From Flavobacteriales bacterium UBA1494 (GTDB lineage Bacteria > Bacteroidota > Bacteroidia > Flavobacteriales_E > Vicingaceae), in assembly GCA_905182175.1 (NCBI GenBank), contig CAJJAT010000009.1, positions 107,607 to 171,606 on the forward strand: a stretch of DNA of 64,000 nucleotides. The letters run 5' to 3'. The notes beneath the pieces were generated by a model. The model saw nothing but the letters and a program-made list of their open reading frames with translations, made no database searches and was not told where the DNA came from. Below are positions 7,627 to 16,893 of this stretch, piece by piece (positions within the stretch are counted from its first letter, which is position 1; each line of letters starts with the position of its first letter). Both the position numbers and the translations under genes were made by a program.

Positions 7627-9072
7627 ATGAGAATTCTTATAACAGGTGCAAATGGCTATATCGGTCGCAGATTACTGCCTATTTTATTGGCTGAAGGGAA
7701 TGATGTAATAGCTTGTGTTAGAGACAAAAACACACTGCGTTTGTCAGAGGAAGAAAATGGCAAAGTTACCATAATTGAAGTTGATTTTTTAAACGAAAAG
7801 TCATTGGATGATTTACCGAAATCAATTGATGTTGCTTATTTTTTAATGCACTCTCTCACCACTAGTGGCAAAGAGTTTTCGGCAAAGGAAGACCTTTTAG
7901 CCCAAAATTTTGTGCGCTATATCAACAAAACGACCAGCAAACAAATTATTTACCTAGGAGGAATTAGCAATGATGAAAACCTTTCGGATCATTTAAAGTC
8001 TCGTCAAAAAACGGGAAGTATTCTAGGAACGTCTATAGTCCCGCTAACAGCGCTAAGAGCTGCAATTATTATAGGGTCAGGTGGCGCTTCCTTCGAAATA
8101 ATTCGTGATTTAGTCGAAAAGCTTCCTGTTATGATAGCCCCAAAATGGTTAAACACCAAGTGTCAACCAATTGGGATTCGAAATGTAATGGATTATTTAT
8201 TAGCATGCTGCGGGAATGAAAAGGTTTTTAATAAAACTTTCGACATTGGAGGTCCCGAAGTGCTAACCTATAAGGAAATGCTTTTGCAGTTTGCTTCGGT
8301 GAGGAAAATGAAGCGTTGGATTGGTACAGTTCCAATCATGACTCCTAAACTATCTTCTTATTGGTTGTATTTTGTTACCTCCACATCTTATTCGTTAGCA
8401 GCTAATTTAGTAGACAGCATGAAGAACGAGGTTATTGTAAAGGAAGGGAATATACAAGAGTACATTCAATTAGATTTAATTCCGTACAAAGAAAATGTAG
8501 CCTTGGCCTTTATGCGAATAGAGCAGAATATGGTTGTCAGTAGTTGGACAGATGCAGAGTTATTACGGAAAGGTCAATCACTAAATCATTACATTACAGT
8601 TCCGGTTAATGGCACCTTTAAAGACCAGAAAGAAGTTACATTTGGAGAAAATAACAGGGGAAAAGTTCTAACAAATATATGGTCCATAGGGGGACAAAAT
8701 GGATGGTACTATGGCAACTGGATGTGGAAAATTAGAGGTTATCTAGATAAGTTGTTTGGAGGAGTAGGTTTAAGAAGGGGACGACGAAGTCCAACTGAAA
8801 TATTTACAGGAGATTCATTAGATTTTTGGAGAGTTATTTTAGCAGATAAAGAAGGACAGCGTTTACTGCTTTTTGCTGAGATGAGACTACCCGGAGAGGC
8901 ATGGTTGGAATATAAAATTGAACCATCTGGGTTAGAATACAAAATGGTTCAGACGGCAACTTTTCGACCTAAGGGTGTTTTTGGAAGGATCTACTGGTAC
9001 TCTATGTTACCATTTCATCATTTTATTTTTGGTAACATGGCTCGTAATCTAGTCGAATTTAGGTCCAATTAA
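7627..9072 (+). CDS. SDR-fold NAD(P)-binding protein with C-terminal DUF2867 domain
   Basis: This 481-residue two-domain protein has an N-terminal atypical SDR fold (TGANGYIGRRLLPIL at residues 6-20, then a NmrA/epimerase-like layout to about 300). The C-terminal DUF2867 region (about 330-475) contains the typical SPTEIFTGDSLDFWRV and PGEAWLEYKI stretches. The reaction is unknown. Such proteins often sit beside photolyase and carotenoid genes, as here, so a role in light or oxidative stress is plausible by association. It is preceded by a 487-bp gap and so has its own promoter. Its 3' end overlaps the convergent ABC gene by 14 bp. Confidence 0.85.
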   Translation: MRILITGANGYIGRRLLPILLAEGNDVIACVRDKNTLRLSEEENGKVTIIEVDFLNEKSLDDLPKSIDVAYFLMHSLTTSGKEFSAKEDLLAQNFVRYINKTTSKQIIYLGGISNDENLSDHLKSRQKTGSILGTSIVPLTALRAAIIIGSGGASFEIIRDLVEKLPVMIAPKWLNTKCQPIGIRNVMDYLLACCGNEKVFNKTFDIGGPEVLTYKEMLLQFASVRKMKRWIGTVPIMTPKLSSYWLYFVTSTSYSLAANLVDSMKNEVIVKEGNIQEYIQLDLIPYKENVALAFMRIEQNMVVSSWTDAELLRKGQSLNHYITVPVNGTFKDQKEVTFGENNRGKVLTNIWSIGGQNGWYYGNWMWKIRGYLDKLFGGVGLRRGRRSPTEIFTGDSLDFWRVILADKEGQRLLLFAEMRLPGEAWLEYKIEPSGLEYKMVQTATFRPKGVFGRIYWYSMLPFHHFIFGNMARNLVEFRSN

Positions 9073-10780
9073 AGTGGACTCTAGGAATGGCTTCAATTAA
9101 TCTTTGAGTGTATTCAGATTGCGGGTTCCTATAAATATCTTCTGCGATTCCCATCTCTTCAATTTGTCCTTCCTTCATTACAATCATTCTGTCGCTCATG
9201 TATTTTACAACAGACAAGTCATGCGAAATGAAGATATAGGTAAATGAAAATTTTGCTTTTAATTCGTTCAATAGGTTCAATACTTGAGCTTGAACGGAAA
9301 CATCAAGCGCAGATACAGATTCGTCACAAATAATGAATTTTGGGTTCATAGCCAATGCCCTAGCGATACAGACTCTTTGTCGCTGTCCTCCCGAAAATTC
9401 ATGAGGATAGCGATCAAATAGGTTTGCATCAAGCCCTACAACCTCCATTAAGTCAATTACCTTTTCTTTCCTTATACTATCATTACTTTCTATTTTATGA
9501 ACCTTCATTGGCTCCAAAATTGCTTTGCCAATTTTCATTTTGGGGTTTAGTGAAGAGTAGGGGTCTTGAAATATAATTTGCAAGTCTTCCCGTTTAGCTC
9601 TCATGGCAGAAGAGTCAAGTGTTGTTAATTCTTGTCCGTTATATTTAATGCTACCACTAGTCGGTTCAACTAATCTCAAAATACTTCTACCGAGAGTTGT
9701 TTTTCCGCAACCTGATTCCCCTACCAATCCTAGGGTCTCCCCCTTGTGTACATGAAAGGAAACCTTATTTACTGCCTTGACGTAACCAACTGTTTTTCTA
9801 AAAACTCCTTTGTGGATAGGGAAGTGAGTGTTCAAGTTAGAAACTTCAATTATTTTATTTTGTGCAAGCACTGAGTTGAGCTTATTCTGCTGATCCTGTT
9901 TGCTCATTTTTAATTGGTTAATGAATTGTGCTACAGGTTGATCAAGAGACAAAAAATCCTCCACAATGGGGAGTTTTTTCAGTCTAAAGTCCATGGGAGG
10001 TCGACAAGCAAGAAGGCCTTTAGTGTACGGATGTTGAGGGTTTTCAAATAGTTTTTGAGTAGTTTCGCTTTCAACTTTTTCTCCACTTTTCATGACCACC
10101 ACGTTGTCTGCAACTTCAGCAACTACCGCTAAGTCGTGGGTAATAAAGATTACACTCATGTTGCGCTTTTGCTGCAATGATTTAATGAGGTCTAAAATTG
10201 TTTTTTGAACGGTTACGTCTAGCGCGGTGGTTGGTTCATCTGCAATCAGCAATTTTGGCTCACAACTTATAGCCATGGCAATCATTACCCGTTGTTTTTG
10301 ACCACCGGAAATTTGATGTGGGTATGAATCATAAATTGATTCAGGTCTTGGCAGTTGAACTTCCTTAAAAAGTTCAATCGTTTTCTCCCGTGCCTCTTTT
10401 CTCGAGAGGTTTTTATGCAATCGAAGAGCTTCTGCAACTTGCTCTCCGTTTTTAATAACGGGATTTAGTGAAGTCATGGGTTCTTGAAAAATCATGGCAA
10501 TATCATTGCCCCGAAATTTTCGCATTTCTTCATCTTTCAGTTTTAGCAGGTCAATCGTTTGTCCGTTGAGATGAAAAAGTATCTCACCGGAATCTATTTT
10601 TGCAGAAGGGTGCAATAGTCCCATAATTGAAAGGGAGGTCAATGATTTCCCCGAACCTGATTCCCCAACAACACCTAAGGTCTCACCCTCATTAATAGAG
10701 TAGGATAAATGGGTGATAGTTTTTCGTGCACCAAAACTGATGCATAAATTTTTAATTTCAATTAAAGGCTGCTTTCTCAT
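9059..10780 (-). CDS. ABC transporter ATP-binding protein with two fused nucleotide-binding domains (dipeptide/microcin C type)
   Basis: This 573-residue protein carries two complete ATPase domains, each with Walker A (GESGSGKS near 38 and GESGCGKT near 355), signature motif (ISGGQKQRV and FSGGQRQRV) and Walker B (LLIADEPTTALD and FIICDESVSALD). The OppD/DppD-like C-terminal extensions identify the peptide-importer class in which DppD and DppF are fused, as in YejF and GsiA. No permease or binding-protein gene is near, so the membrane partner must be elsewhere. It overlaps the exonuclease gene by one base, an unrelated neighbour in the same run. Confidence 0.93.
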   Translation of the reverse strand: MRKQPLIEIKNLCISFGARKTITHLSYSINEGETLGVVGESGSGKSLTSLSIMGLLHPSAKIDSGEILFHLNGQTIDLLKLKDEEMRKFRGNDIAMIFQEPMTSLNPVIKNGEQVAEALRLHKNLSRKEAREKTIELFKEVQLPRPESIYDSYPHQISGGQKQRVMIAMAISCEPKLLIADEPTTALDVTVQKTILDLIKSLQQKRNMSVIFITHDLAVVAEVADNVVVMKSGEKVESETTQKLFENPQHPYTKGLLACRPPMDFRLKKLPIVEDFLSLDQPVAQFINQLKMSKQDQQNKLNSVLAQNKIIEVSNLNTHFPIHKGVFRKTVGYVKAVNKVSFHVHKGETLGLVGESGCGKTTLGRSILRLVEPTSGSIKYNGQELTTLDSSAMRAKREDLQIIFQDPYSSLNPKMKIGKAILEPMKVHKIESNDSIRKEKVIDLMEVVGLDANLFDRYPHEFSGGQRQRVCIARALAMNPKFIICDESVSALDVSVQAQVLNLLNELKAKFSFTYIFISHDLSVVKYMSDRMIVMKEGQIEEMGIAEDIYRNPQSEYTQRLIEAIPRVHFNWT

Positions 10781-11499
10781 TATTCAATAATATCTACCTC
10801 AGAGTCTTTTAGTTGCTTAAATCCTTTATAAGCTAAAATTAGCTGTGCAACAGCCAGCGTATCGTTTCGGCAATAGGTAACAATCTTGTCTAGGTTGTCT
10901 TCTTCCCAAAAGACTCTTCCCACATCGCTGCCATCCATATTATTTTTTGGAGATTTTATTTTAAAAAGTTCGCAAAGCAGTTCAAGCGAAGTGTAGTTTT
11001 TATAGTCTCCAAATTTCCAGAGTTGTAGGGTGTCGAGGTGTTGAACTTCCCACGGTTTTCTTCCGGCGATGTCTAAAATATAGGGTAAAGGGAGGTTGTT
11101 TACTAAAATTCGTCTGGCTAAAAATGGAAAGTCAAATTCTTTGCCATTGTGGGCGCACAGTATGAAATCTGTCGATTGAAAGTTTTTTGTGAATAAGGAA
11201 CAAAACGGTTTGAGAACATCTTTTTCATTTTTACCGTAAAAAGACTTTATTCTAAACGTCCTCTTTTCTTTAAAATCGCGGTAGATTCCAATCGAGATAC
11301 ATATTACTTTGCTAAACTCGGCGTATATTCCGGCTCTTCCATAAATGTCCGCAGCGGTTTGCTCTTCAGTTCTTAAATAGATTGATTTTTTGTCCCACAG
11401 GGATTTCCATTTTTTAGATAGGTTTGAGAACTCTTTTTCTTTCGAAACAGTCTCAATATCGATAAAAATAACCTTGTTGAGCTTTAGGTTGTCCAGCAT
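10780..11499 (-). CDS. DEDD-type 3'-5' exonuclease (PolB-like)
   Basis: This 239-residue protein is a predicted 3'-5' exonuclease resembling the proofreading domain of family B polymerases but without a polymerase. The DEDD residues can be followed: Exo I is D14-I-E16 in VIFIDIETV, Exo II is HNGKEFDFPFL, and Exo III is YCRNDTLAVAQL near the C-terminus. The polymerase-exo2 type domain (PF10108) is typical of Bacteroidota and is thought to trim DNA or RNA 3' ends. It starts 34 bp after the phosphatase gene and is coupled to the ABC gene by a one-base overlap. Confidence 0.85.
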   Translation of the reverse strand: MLDNLKLNKVIFIDIETVSKEKEFSNLSKKWKSLWDKKSIYLRTEEQTAADIYGRAGIYAEFSKVICISIGIYRDFKEKRTFRIKSFYGKNEKDVLKPFCSLFTKNFQSTDFILCAHNGKEFDFPFLARRILVNNLPLPYILDIAGRKPWEVQHLDTLQLWKFGDYKNYTSLELLCELFKIKSPKNNMDGSDVGRVFWEEDNLDKIVTYCRNDTLAVAQLILAYKGFKQLKDSEVDIIE

Positions 11500-11533
11500 T
11501 TTCTAAAGGTAACAAATTCTGTAAAGGTGAAAG

Positions 11534-13321
11534 TTAAATTTTAACTCCTATAACAATTATGTCATCCACTTGCTCTTCATCTCCCATCCAATCGGAGAGG
11601 TGATCTCTAAGCAAGTCTTTTTGTACGGAAAGGTCTTTGTGGCTATTGGCAATTAAGGTGTCTCTGAATTTTTTATACATCATTTTTTTACCTTTAGGTC
11701 CTCCAAATTGATCGGCGTAACCATCTGAGAATATGTATAAAAGATCACCATCTAGAAGTTGTATTATATTGTTGGTAAAGTTTGGTGTTTCCCCGTCTAG
11801 AAATGAACCAATTGGAAATTTGTCTCCTTTGGTTTGAATGATATCTCCATCCCTTAACAAGTATAGCGGATTAAATGCTCCTGCGTATTGGAGTTCTTTT
11901 GTCTTACGATTCAAGCAGCAAATTGCAACATCCATTCCATCTTTTGATGTTGAGTTTTCATCCTTTTGATGAAGTGTTTCAGAAACTCCAACATTTAGGT
12001 GATCTAATATTTCTGCAGGCGTACCATTGTTTGTTGTAATTAAAGCCTGTTTTAATTGGTTGTAACCAATAATACTCATAAATGCACCAGGAACTCCATG
12101 CCCTGTGCAGTCAACAGCAGCAAAATAGACTTCATCCTCGGAGGCTCCAAGCCAATAAAAATCTCCACTGACCATATCTTTCGGTTTGTAAAAAATGAAA
12201 GAATCCGGCAATAATTTACGTACGTAGCTTTCAGGAGGCAAAATTGCTTCTTGAATTTTTTGAGCATATTTGATGCTATCAGTAACTTCTATGAAATACT
12301 CTTCTATCTGCTCTTTTTGAATATCAATTTCTTCCTTTTGTTTTACTACTTCTGCAGTTCTTTGTCGTACCTTTTCTTCAAGGAACCTTTCATTTTCAGC
12401 TAAATCGTCACGCATTTTTAATAATGCTTTTCCTAAGCTATCTTTACTCGAAAGTGGTTTGTAATCTGTGTCAAAATTACCTGAGCCTACCTCTTGTGCA
12501 AAGTCCTTCGTTCGTTTTAGACCGTCAACAACGTTGTTCATCGCTACTGACATTTCTCCAATTTCGTCATTACCGGCGGATGTTGCCTTATCTGGGAAAA
12601 CACCTCTTCCCAATTTAACAAGCACATTCTTTAGTCGATAAATAGGATCTACGATGTTTTTGGTTGTAATAATAGCAACGATTACGCTGATTACTATGAG
12701 TGCTATACCTAAACCAATAACCAAATTTTTAAGAAAATCAAACAGTTTGTACATGCTGTCGTTAGCAGTATTGGAGACTTGCTTTTGATTGGCAATTAGA
12801 CTGCTTAGTTGGTCTAGAATATTAGAAGTCATGGTATGAATTTCGCCACCTTCTTCTAGGCTGTATTTTGCTATAAATTTACTTGATCCATCTTCATAGT
12901 CTGAAAAGGACTGTAAACTGTTAATTAAATCGTTGTTTTGTTGCGTAAAAAGCAAGTCAATCTCTGAAAACAAAGCCTGCAAAGTGTCTTGTTGATCTTG
13001 ATCCCAATATACTCCGAGTTGTGTTAGCTCGTATTTCAACTTTGGATAATCGTCATTTCTAAATTTTATGAGGTTATCCTTGTCTTGGTGAGCCTTGTTT
13101 TCTTTAAGCCAAGTCTCTAAAAACACCTTTGTTTCTAGTATCGAAAACTTAAGTTCTTGTAAAGCTTTTACAGAAGGAGTGTTTACGCTACTAATTCTAT
13201 CGTTGGTGGTCCTAGATCGCTCTAGAGTAACATAGGTTGTTATGAATACAATCATGGTCAGTATAATTAATATACCAAAGCCAGATGCAATTTTTTTGCC
13301 TATTGTAAATCGAAAGTTCAT
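11534..13321 (-). CDS. Membrane-bound HAMP-SpoIIE serine phosphatase
   Basis: This 595-residue signalling protein has an N-terminal transmembrane helix (about 10-32), a periplasmic helical sensor of ~165 residues resembling four-helix-bundle receptors, a second helix (about 200-222), a HAMP linker to ~275, a coiled coil (LEEKVRQRTAEVVKQKEEI) and a PP2C-like SpoIIE domain. The metal-binding motifs are intact: VSGDFYW, VDCTGHGVPGAFMS, GMDVAICC, IFSDGYADQFGG and EEQVDDIIVI. It should dephosphorylate a cytoplasmic serine, usually on an anti-sigma antagonist, in response to an envelope cue. The TPR, YfiR-like and basic lipoprotein genes upstream look cotranscribed. A broken paralogue lies at 23432-24919. 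Confidence 0.93.
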   Translation of the reverse strand: MNFRFTIGKKIASGFGILIILTMIVFITTYVTLERSRTTNDRISSVNTPSVKALQELKFSILETKVFLETWLKENKAHQDKDNLIKFRNDDYPKLKYELTQLGVYWDQDQQDTLQALFSEIDLLFTQQNNDLINSLQSFSDYEDGSSKFIAKYSLEEGGEIHTMTSNILDQLSSLIANQKQVSNTANDSMYKLFDFLKNLVIGLGIALIVISVIVAIITTKNIVDPIYRLKNVLVKLGRGVFPDKATSAGNDEIGEMSVAMNNVVDGLKRTKDFAQEVGSGNFDTDYKPLSSKDSLGKALLKMRDDLAENERFLEEKVRQRTAEVVKQKEEIDIQKEQIEEYFIEVTDSIKYAQKIQEAILPPESYVRKLLPDSFIFYKPKDMVSGDFYWLGASEDEVYFAAVDCTGHGVPGAFMSIIGYNQLKQALITTNNGTPAEILDHLNVGVSETLHQKDENSTSKDGMDVAICCLNRKTKELQYAGAFNPLYLLRDGDIIQTKGDKFPIGSFLDGETPNFTNNIIQLLDGDLLYIFSDGYADQFGGPKGKKMMYKKFRDTLIANSHKDLSVQKDLLRDHLSDWMGDEEQVDDIIVIGVKI

Positions 13322-13346
13322 TTAGTAGACTTTTATCAACAGTTAG

Positions 13347-14267
13347 TTATTGTTTGTTTAGGGAATCGATCTCCTGGCGTTCATCTTCAACAGGTTTTAT
13401 ATCCAACGCTTCAATTTTCTTTTTAAACAACTCGGATTTTTCTGCATCGTTCATACTAAAGTATATACCTTGAAGTCCCGTTAAAGTTTCTCTTCTATTT
13501 GGGTTTAAATCGTGAGCTTTTTTCATGAAGGGTAAAGAGGTTCTGAAGATCTCGAACAATTGATCTTGCAGCATAGTTAACTCAAGTAGATCCAGACCAT
13601 AATCCATTTTATTCACAATTTCAACTCCTTTGTTGTAATAGATAATGCCAATATTATAATTTGCACTGAAGTTGTTGGAATCTAAAATTAAGGCTTTCTT
13701 ATACAGTTTTATTGCTTTATCTAAATAAACAGAAGCGTTGTTTGTGTCAATCGAAGAAATCCGACTGTAGGTCGCGGCCAATGCAAGGCTAAAGTTTGTA
13801 TTCTTCTCTGTGAAATCTGCATTAGGCATCACGCTTTTTATTAACTCTTTATATCTCGAAAAGGAGTTAATTGCGATTGTATAGTCACTGGGATTTGTAG
13901 AAAGAGCAGCTTGGTTGTAAAAAGTTTCTGCAAAGTATTTAATTGCATTTTCGCAGCCTTTTGCATACGGTCCTTCCTTTTCTAAACTAATTGATTTTTT
14001 AAAGTATTTAATAGACGTTTCTCTAAGAGCAGACTCTTTATCGGATTTCTCGTCTCGCTTAAAGAGGTCTTTATAAATAAAACCCCTATAATACCAAGTG
14101 GATGCTTTATTAATGAACAAACTATCTTCTGCAGCAGCATCGATTAATTCCTTCGCTTTATCTAGTTGGTTTTCTTTTAGGCTATAAATTGCATTCGCTA
14201 ATTTATTCTGGCCAAAAACTAGGTTTGTGCAAAACAATAAAAAAGCTATGTAAAATATTTTTTTCAT
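13347..14267 (-). CDS. Secreted TPR-repeat protein
   Basis: This 306-residue protein begins with a Sec signal peptide (FYIAFLLFCTNLVFG then QNK). Helical tetratricopeptide-like repeats follow, for example around ATYSRISSIDTNNASVYLDK and SANYNIGIIYYNKGVE. It should act in the periplasm as a binding scaffold. It is one base from the YfiR-like gene upstream and 25 bp from the phosphatase downstream, so it may be an adaptor for the phosphatase sensor domain; that role is inferred from context. Confidence 0.8.
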   Translation of the reverse strand: MKKIFYIAFLLFCTNLVFGQNKLANAIYSLKENQLDKAKELIDAAAEDSLFINKASTWYYRGFIYKDLFKRDEKSDKESALRETSIKYFKKSISLEKEGPYAKGCENAIKYFAETFYNQAALSTNPSDYTIAINSFSRYKELIKSVMPNADFTEKNTNFSLALAATYSRISSIDTNNASVYLDKAIKLYKKALILDSNNFSANYNIGIIYYNKGVEIVNKMDYGLDLLELTMLQDQLFEIFRTSLPFMKKAHDLNPNRRETLTGLQGIYFSMNDAEKSELFKKKIEALDIKPVEDERQEIDSLNKQ

Positions 14268-14268
14268 T

Positions 14269-14805
14269 TCAATTCACTAAAACAGCAATATTAGCTAACG
14301 TTGAAGAAACTTTCAGGTTATTTGATTCTGCTGTTAATTTATTTAATTCAAATTTCTGCCTTCCACCCAAAATAATGAAATTGATAGATGCTCCTTTGCC
14401 TGCATGTCCTCTTGTCTCCGTAACAATAAGTGCACTCTTCCCTTTTGTATTTACTACTGCTTTTGCTAGATTAGAACTATTTTCATTTGGTATGTAAACA
14501 ATATGGGATTTACCAATTTCGCTTACATCACTAATTAATTTTATTTTGAATGGCTTATTATCTACTTTCTTTACCTTCGACATGTTGGTCAATTCATTAT
14601 AAAGAGATTGGTTATCTCCTAGAATCGCAATAGTAAAGTCGCTAGCTTGGTAGTCGGCGGGCCACTCTATATACTTGGTAAAGTTGTAAATAAAAACCGC
14701 CTTAATTTTCGCCTTAGTATCTACCTTATCCTCTGGCAAATCAGGGGTAAAGGAAGGCGTTAATGCAATCAAACTAACGAATAAAATTATTAATAACTTC
14801 TTCAC
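14269..14805 (-). CDS. YfiR-family periplasmic protein (DUF4154)
   Basis: This 178-residue protein matches the YfiR/DUF4154 family: IKAVFIYNFTKYIEWPA, then TIAILGD, SHIVYIP, and near the C-terminus the GxSINFIILGGRQKFELN stretch. YfiR in Pseudomonas is a periplasmic inhibitor of a membrane signalling enzyme. I place the start at the GTG at 14803-14805, which gives a clean signal peptide (VKKLLIILFVSLIALTPSF); the longer ATG frame from 14889 adds 28 unlikely residues. Its position just before TPR and membrane phosphatase genes suggests it senses or gates that phosphatase. Confidence 0.82.
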   Translation of the reverse strand: MKKLLIILFVSLIALTPSFTPDLPEDKVDTKAKIKAVFIYNFTKYIEWPADYQASDFTIAILGDNQSLYNELTNMSKVKKVDNKPFKIKLISDVSEIGKSHIVYIPNENSSNLAKAVVNTKGKSALIVTETRGHAGKGASINFIILGGRQKFELNKLTAESNNLKVSSTLANIAVLVN

Positions 14806-14889
14806 AAATACTTTGTCTATCAGTTGATAAAGGTAATAAATTTTTGCAGTGTTAAACATACTGCTGATACAACTATTTTCCTTTCCCAA

Positions 14890-15276
14890 TTATTTCTTGC
14901 GAGCATTGAATAAGTTTTTATTTCCTCTTCCCCCTCCTGCATTTGATTTAGAGCGACTTCCCGAGCTTTTCATTCTTCTTCTTGGTAAGGATCTTTTTTT
15001 ACCAAAAGTCCTGCCAGGTTTTTTTGATTTGCGGAATGTTCCATTTTGTGTCTGTTTTCGACGAAAAAGTTTCCTTCTTTTTTTCTTATTTTTATTTAGC
15101 TTCGCCTTCGCACGGCCTTGAAAAGGGTTGGCTCGACTAAAAATAGTGGGGTTCTTGAATTTACCAGACGGAGCAACCTTACGGACAGATTTGCTCGTAT
15201 TGTATATACTACCTCCAGGACTGCAGGCTGCAAGAGCACAAACAAGTAAAATTAAAATAAAATGCTTTCTGTTCAA
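14890..15276 (-). CDS. Small, extremely basic predicted lipoprotein
   Basis: This 128-residue protein has a lipoprotein signal ending in the lipobox LAAC (Cys18), so it should be lipid-anchored. The mature part is strikingly rich in Lys and Arg, with runs such as KLNKNKKKRRKLFRRK and RSLPRRRMKSS, ends in a Gly/Asn-rich tail (NAGGGRGNKN), and has few hydrophobic residues. It is probably disordered and could bind lipopolysaccharide, nucleic acid or acidic protein. No family is recognised. It is the first gene of the YfiR-TPR-phosphatase run. Confidence 0.7.
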   Translation of the reverse strand: MNRKHFILILLVCALAACSPGGSIYNTSKSVRKVAPSGKFKNPTIFSRANPFQGRAKAKLNKNKKKRRKLFRRKQTQNGTFRKSKKPGRTFGKKRSLPRRRMKSSGSRSKSNAGGGRGNKNLFNARKK

Positions 15277-15321
15277 AAGAGTCGCTTTAATTGCGAGGCA
15301 AAATTAGTAAAAGCACGGTAT

Positions 15322-16146
15322 TTATTCGTCCATTACAAGTAAAGGAATTTCACTTCTAAAAGATAGTTTGTTCGTTAGGGATTCGGAGAATAGCCTGTCG
15401 AACAATGTATGCTTTCTTGATAGCATTGCTAGCATGTCTGGCTTTTCGGTTGCTACATACCTGCTTAAGCCTTCAATTATATCCGTGTCGGTAATAATGT
15501 GAATGTTTGAAGATGCTTGTGAAGCAAATTTTTCAAGGAACATAATTTGGTTAAAGCGATCTTTAGTGCTATCCTGGTCATCTGGATGCATAACGTGCAC
15601 AAATTCAATAGAAGCTCTGCAAATCTTTGCCATTTCCAGCAAAGGTCTCAATTGCTCGGGGTCCTTAATTTTTTTCAAATCCACAGCCATTGCGATTTTG
15701 TCCACTTTATTATTTTTGGCCTTCTCAGGTACCGTTAAAATCGGAATTTTAGTGCTTTGGATTACTTCTAATGTATTTGTGCCGATAAAGATTTCTTTTA
15801 GGCTGTTAGCTCCTTTTGTTCCCATGACAATTAAGTCGCTCTTAAACTCATCTGCGACATTTGGAATAAGGGAAATAAAGTTACCAGAACGGGAAGTAAT
15901 GGTAATCTTCAAGGTTTTATACTTTTCTTTTGCCAAAGCCTCCTTTTTTAAACGCTCTAAGTCATTATTCGAATCTTCTTTCATTCGATCGAGCAAACTA
16001 GTCATTACGTTGGATTTTGAGTGAGGTAGTCTGTAGGAGTTAAAAATAACCAAGTCAGCACCAAGCAAGTATGCTATATCTAAAGCATACGGAAAAGCTT
16101 GATCCGAGTTAAACGAAAAATCAGTTGGAAATAAAATATTTTTCAT
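15322..16146 (-). CDS. Tandem universal stress protein (UspA)
   Basis: This 274-residue cytoplasmic protein has two Usp alpha/beta domains, at about residues 1-140 and 145-274. The first keeps the ATP-binding loop (IVMGTKGANSLKEIFIGTNT) and the start motif ILFPTDFSFNSDQA. The second, with MLAMLSRKHTLFDRLFSES, has a degenerate loop and may not bind nucleotide. Such proteins increase survival during starvation and stress. It follows the response-regulator gene by about 48 bp on the same strand. Confidence 0.9.
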   Translation of the reverse strand: MKNILFPTDFSFNSDQAFPYALDIAYLLGADLVIFNSYRLPHSKSNVMTSLLDRMKEDSNNDLERLKKEALAKEKYKTLKITITSRSGNFISLIPNVADEFKSDLIVMGTKGANSLKEIFIGTNTLEVIQSTKIPILTVPEKAKNNKVDKIAMAVDLKKIKDPEQLRPLLEMAKICRASIEFVHVMHPDDQDSTKDRFNQIMFLEKFASQASSNIHIITDTDIIEGLSRYVATEKPDMLAMLSRKHTLFDRLFSESLTNKLSFRSEIPLLVMDE

Positions 16147-16194
16147 GGTTCTAGCTTTTCATGGTTCCTACCAAATTTAACTTAAAATTGACGA

Positions 16195-16893
16195 CTAATC
16201 AACAAGCAGTTTAAACCCTTTGCCGTGGCTGTTGATGATTTGAATATTTTCGTCCTCTTTGAAAATTTTCCGCAGTTTAGTAATGTATACGTCCATACTC
16301 CTTGAATTAAAATAGTTATCATCACCCCATACCATGTTAAGAGCATCATTTCTATCTACAACGTTGCCCATGTACATACAGAGTAACCTTAACAGTTCGT
16401 TCTCTTTTGAAGTTAGCTTCTTTTCGAAGTCTCCTCTGATGATAAGTTGCTTTTCAGGATAAAACTTGTACTCGTTTATGTCAAATTCTTTCTTGTGTAA
16501 GAGGTTGTCTTCGATTTGATTTATTCTTCGCATAATGGCCTCAATCCGTAACATTAGCACCTCCATGCTAAAGGGTTTGGTAATGTAGTCATCTGCTCCC
16601 GACTGGAAACCCATTTTTAAATCTTCTTCCATTGTTTTGGCACTCAGAAAAATAACGGGGACGCTTGACTTCAAGCCTCTTATCTCTTTCGCTAAAGTAA
16701 AGCCATCTTTTTTTGGCATCATTACATCTAGCAAGCAGAGGTCTACTTCGCTTTCAATAAATCCTTTTAGTCCTGCTTCGCCATCTCTTTTTAGAATTAC
16801 TTCAAATCCTTTTACTTTTAGATAATCTGAAAGCATTTTTCCTAGGTTTTCATCGTCTTCAACGACGAGTATCGTCGTGTTTTTATTTTCCAT
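16195..16893 (-). CDS. OmpR-family response regulator
   Basis: This regulator of about 232 residues has a receiver domain and a C-terminal OmpR winged helix. The receiver shows the acidic pair in VVEDDENL, the phospho-acceptor Asp in LLDVMMPKKDG (residue 56 from this start) and the conserved Lys in YITKPFS. The DNA-binding domain contains LTSKENELLRLLC and the recognition helix RSMDVYITKLRKIF. I prefer the ATG at 16893 over one three codons upstream because MENKNTTILVVEDD is the usual start. The gene begins inside the 3' end of the histidine kinase, so the two are translationally coupled. Confidence 0.93.
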   Translation of the reverse strand: MENKNTTILVVEDDENLGKMLSDYLKVKGFEVILKRDGEAGLKGFIESEVDLCLLDVMMPKKDGFTLAKEIRGLKSSVPVIFLSAKTMEEDLKMGFQSGADDYITKPFSMEVLMLRIEAIMRRINQIEDNLLHKKEFDINEYKFYPEKQLIIRGDFEKKLTSKENELLRLLCMYMGNVVDRNDALNMVWGDDNYFNSRSMDVYITKLRKIFKEDENIQIINSHGKGFKLLVD

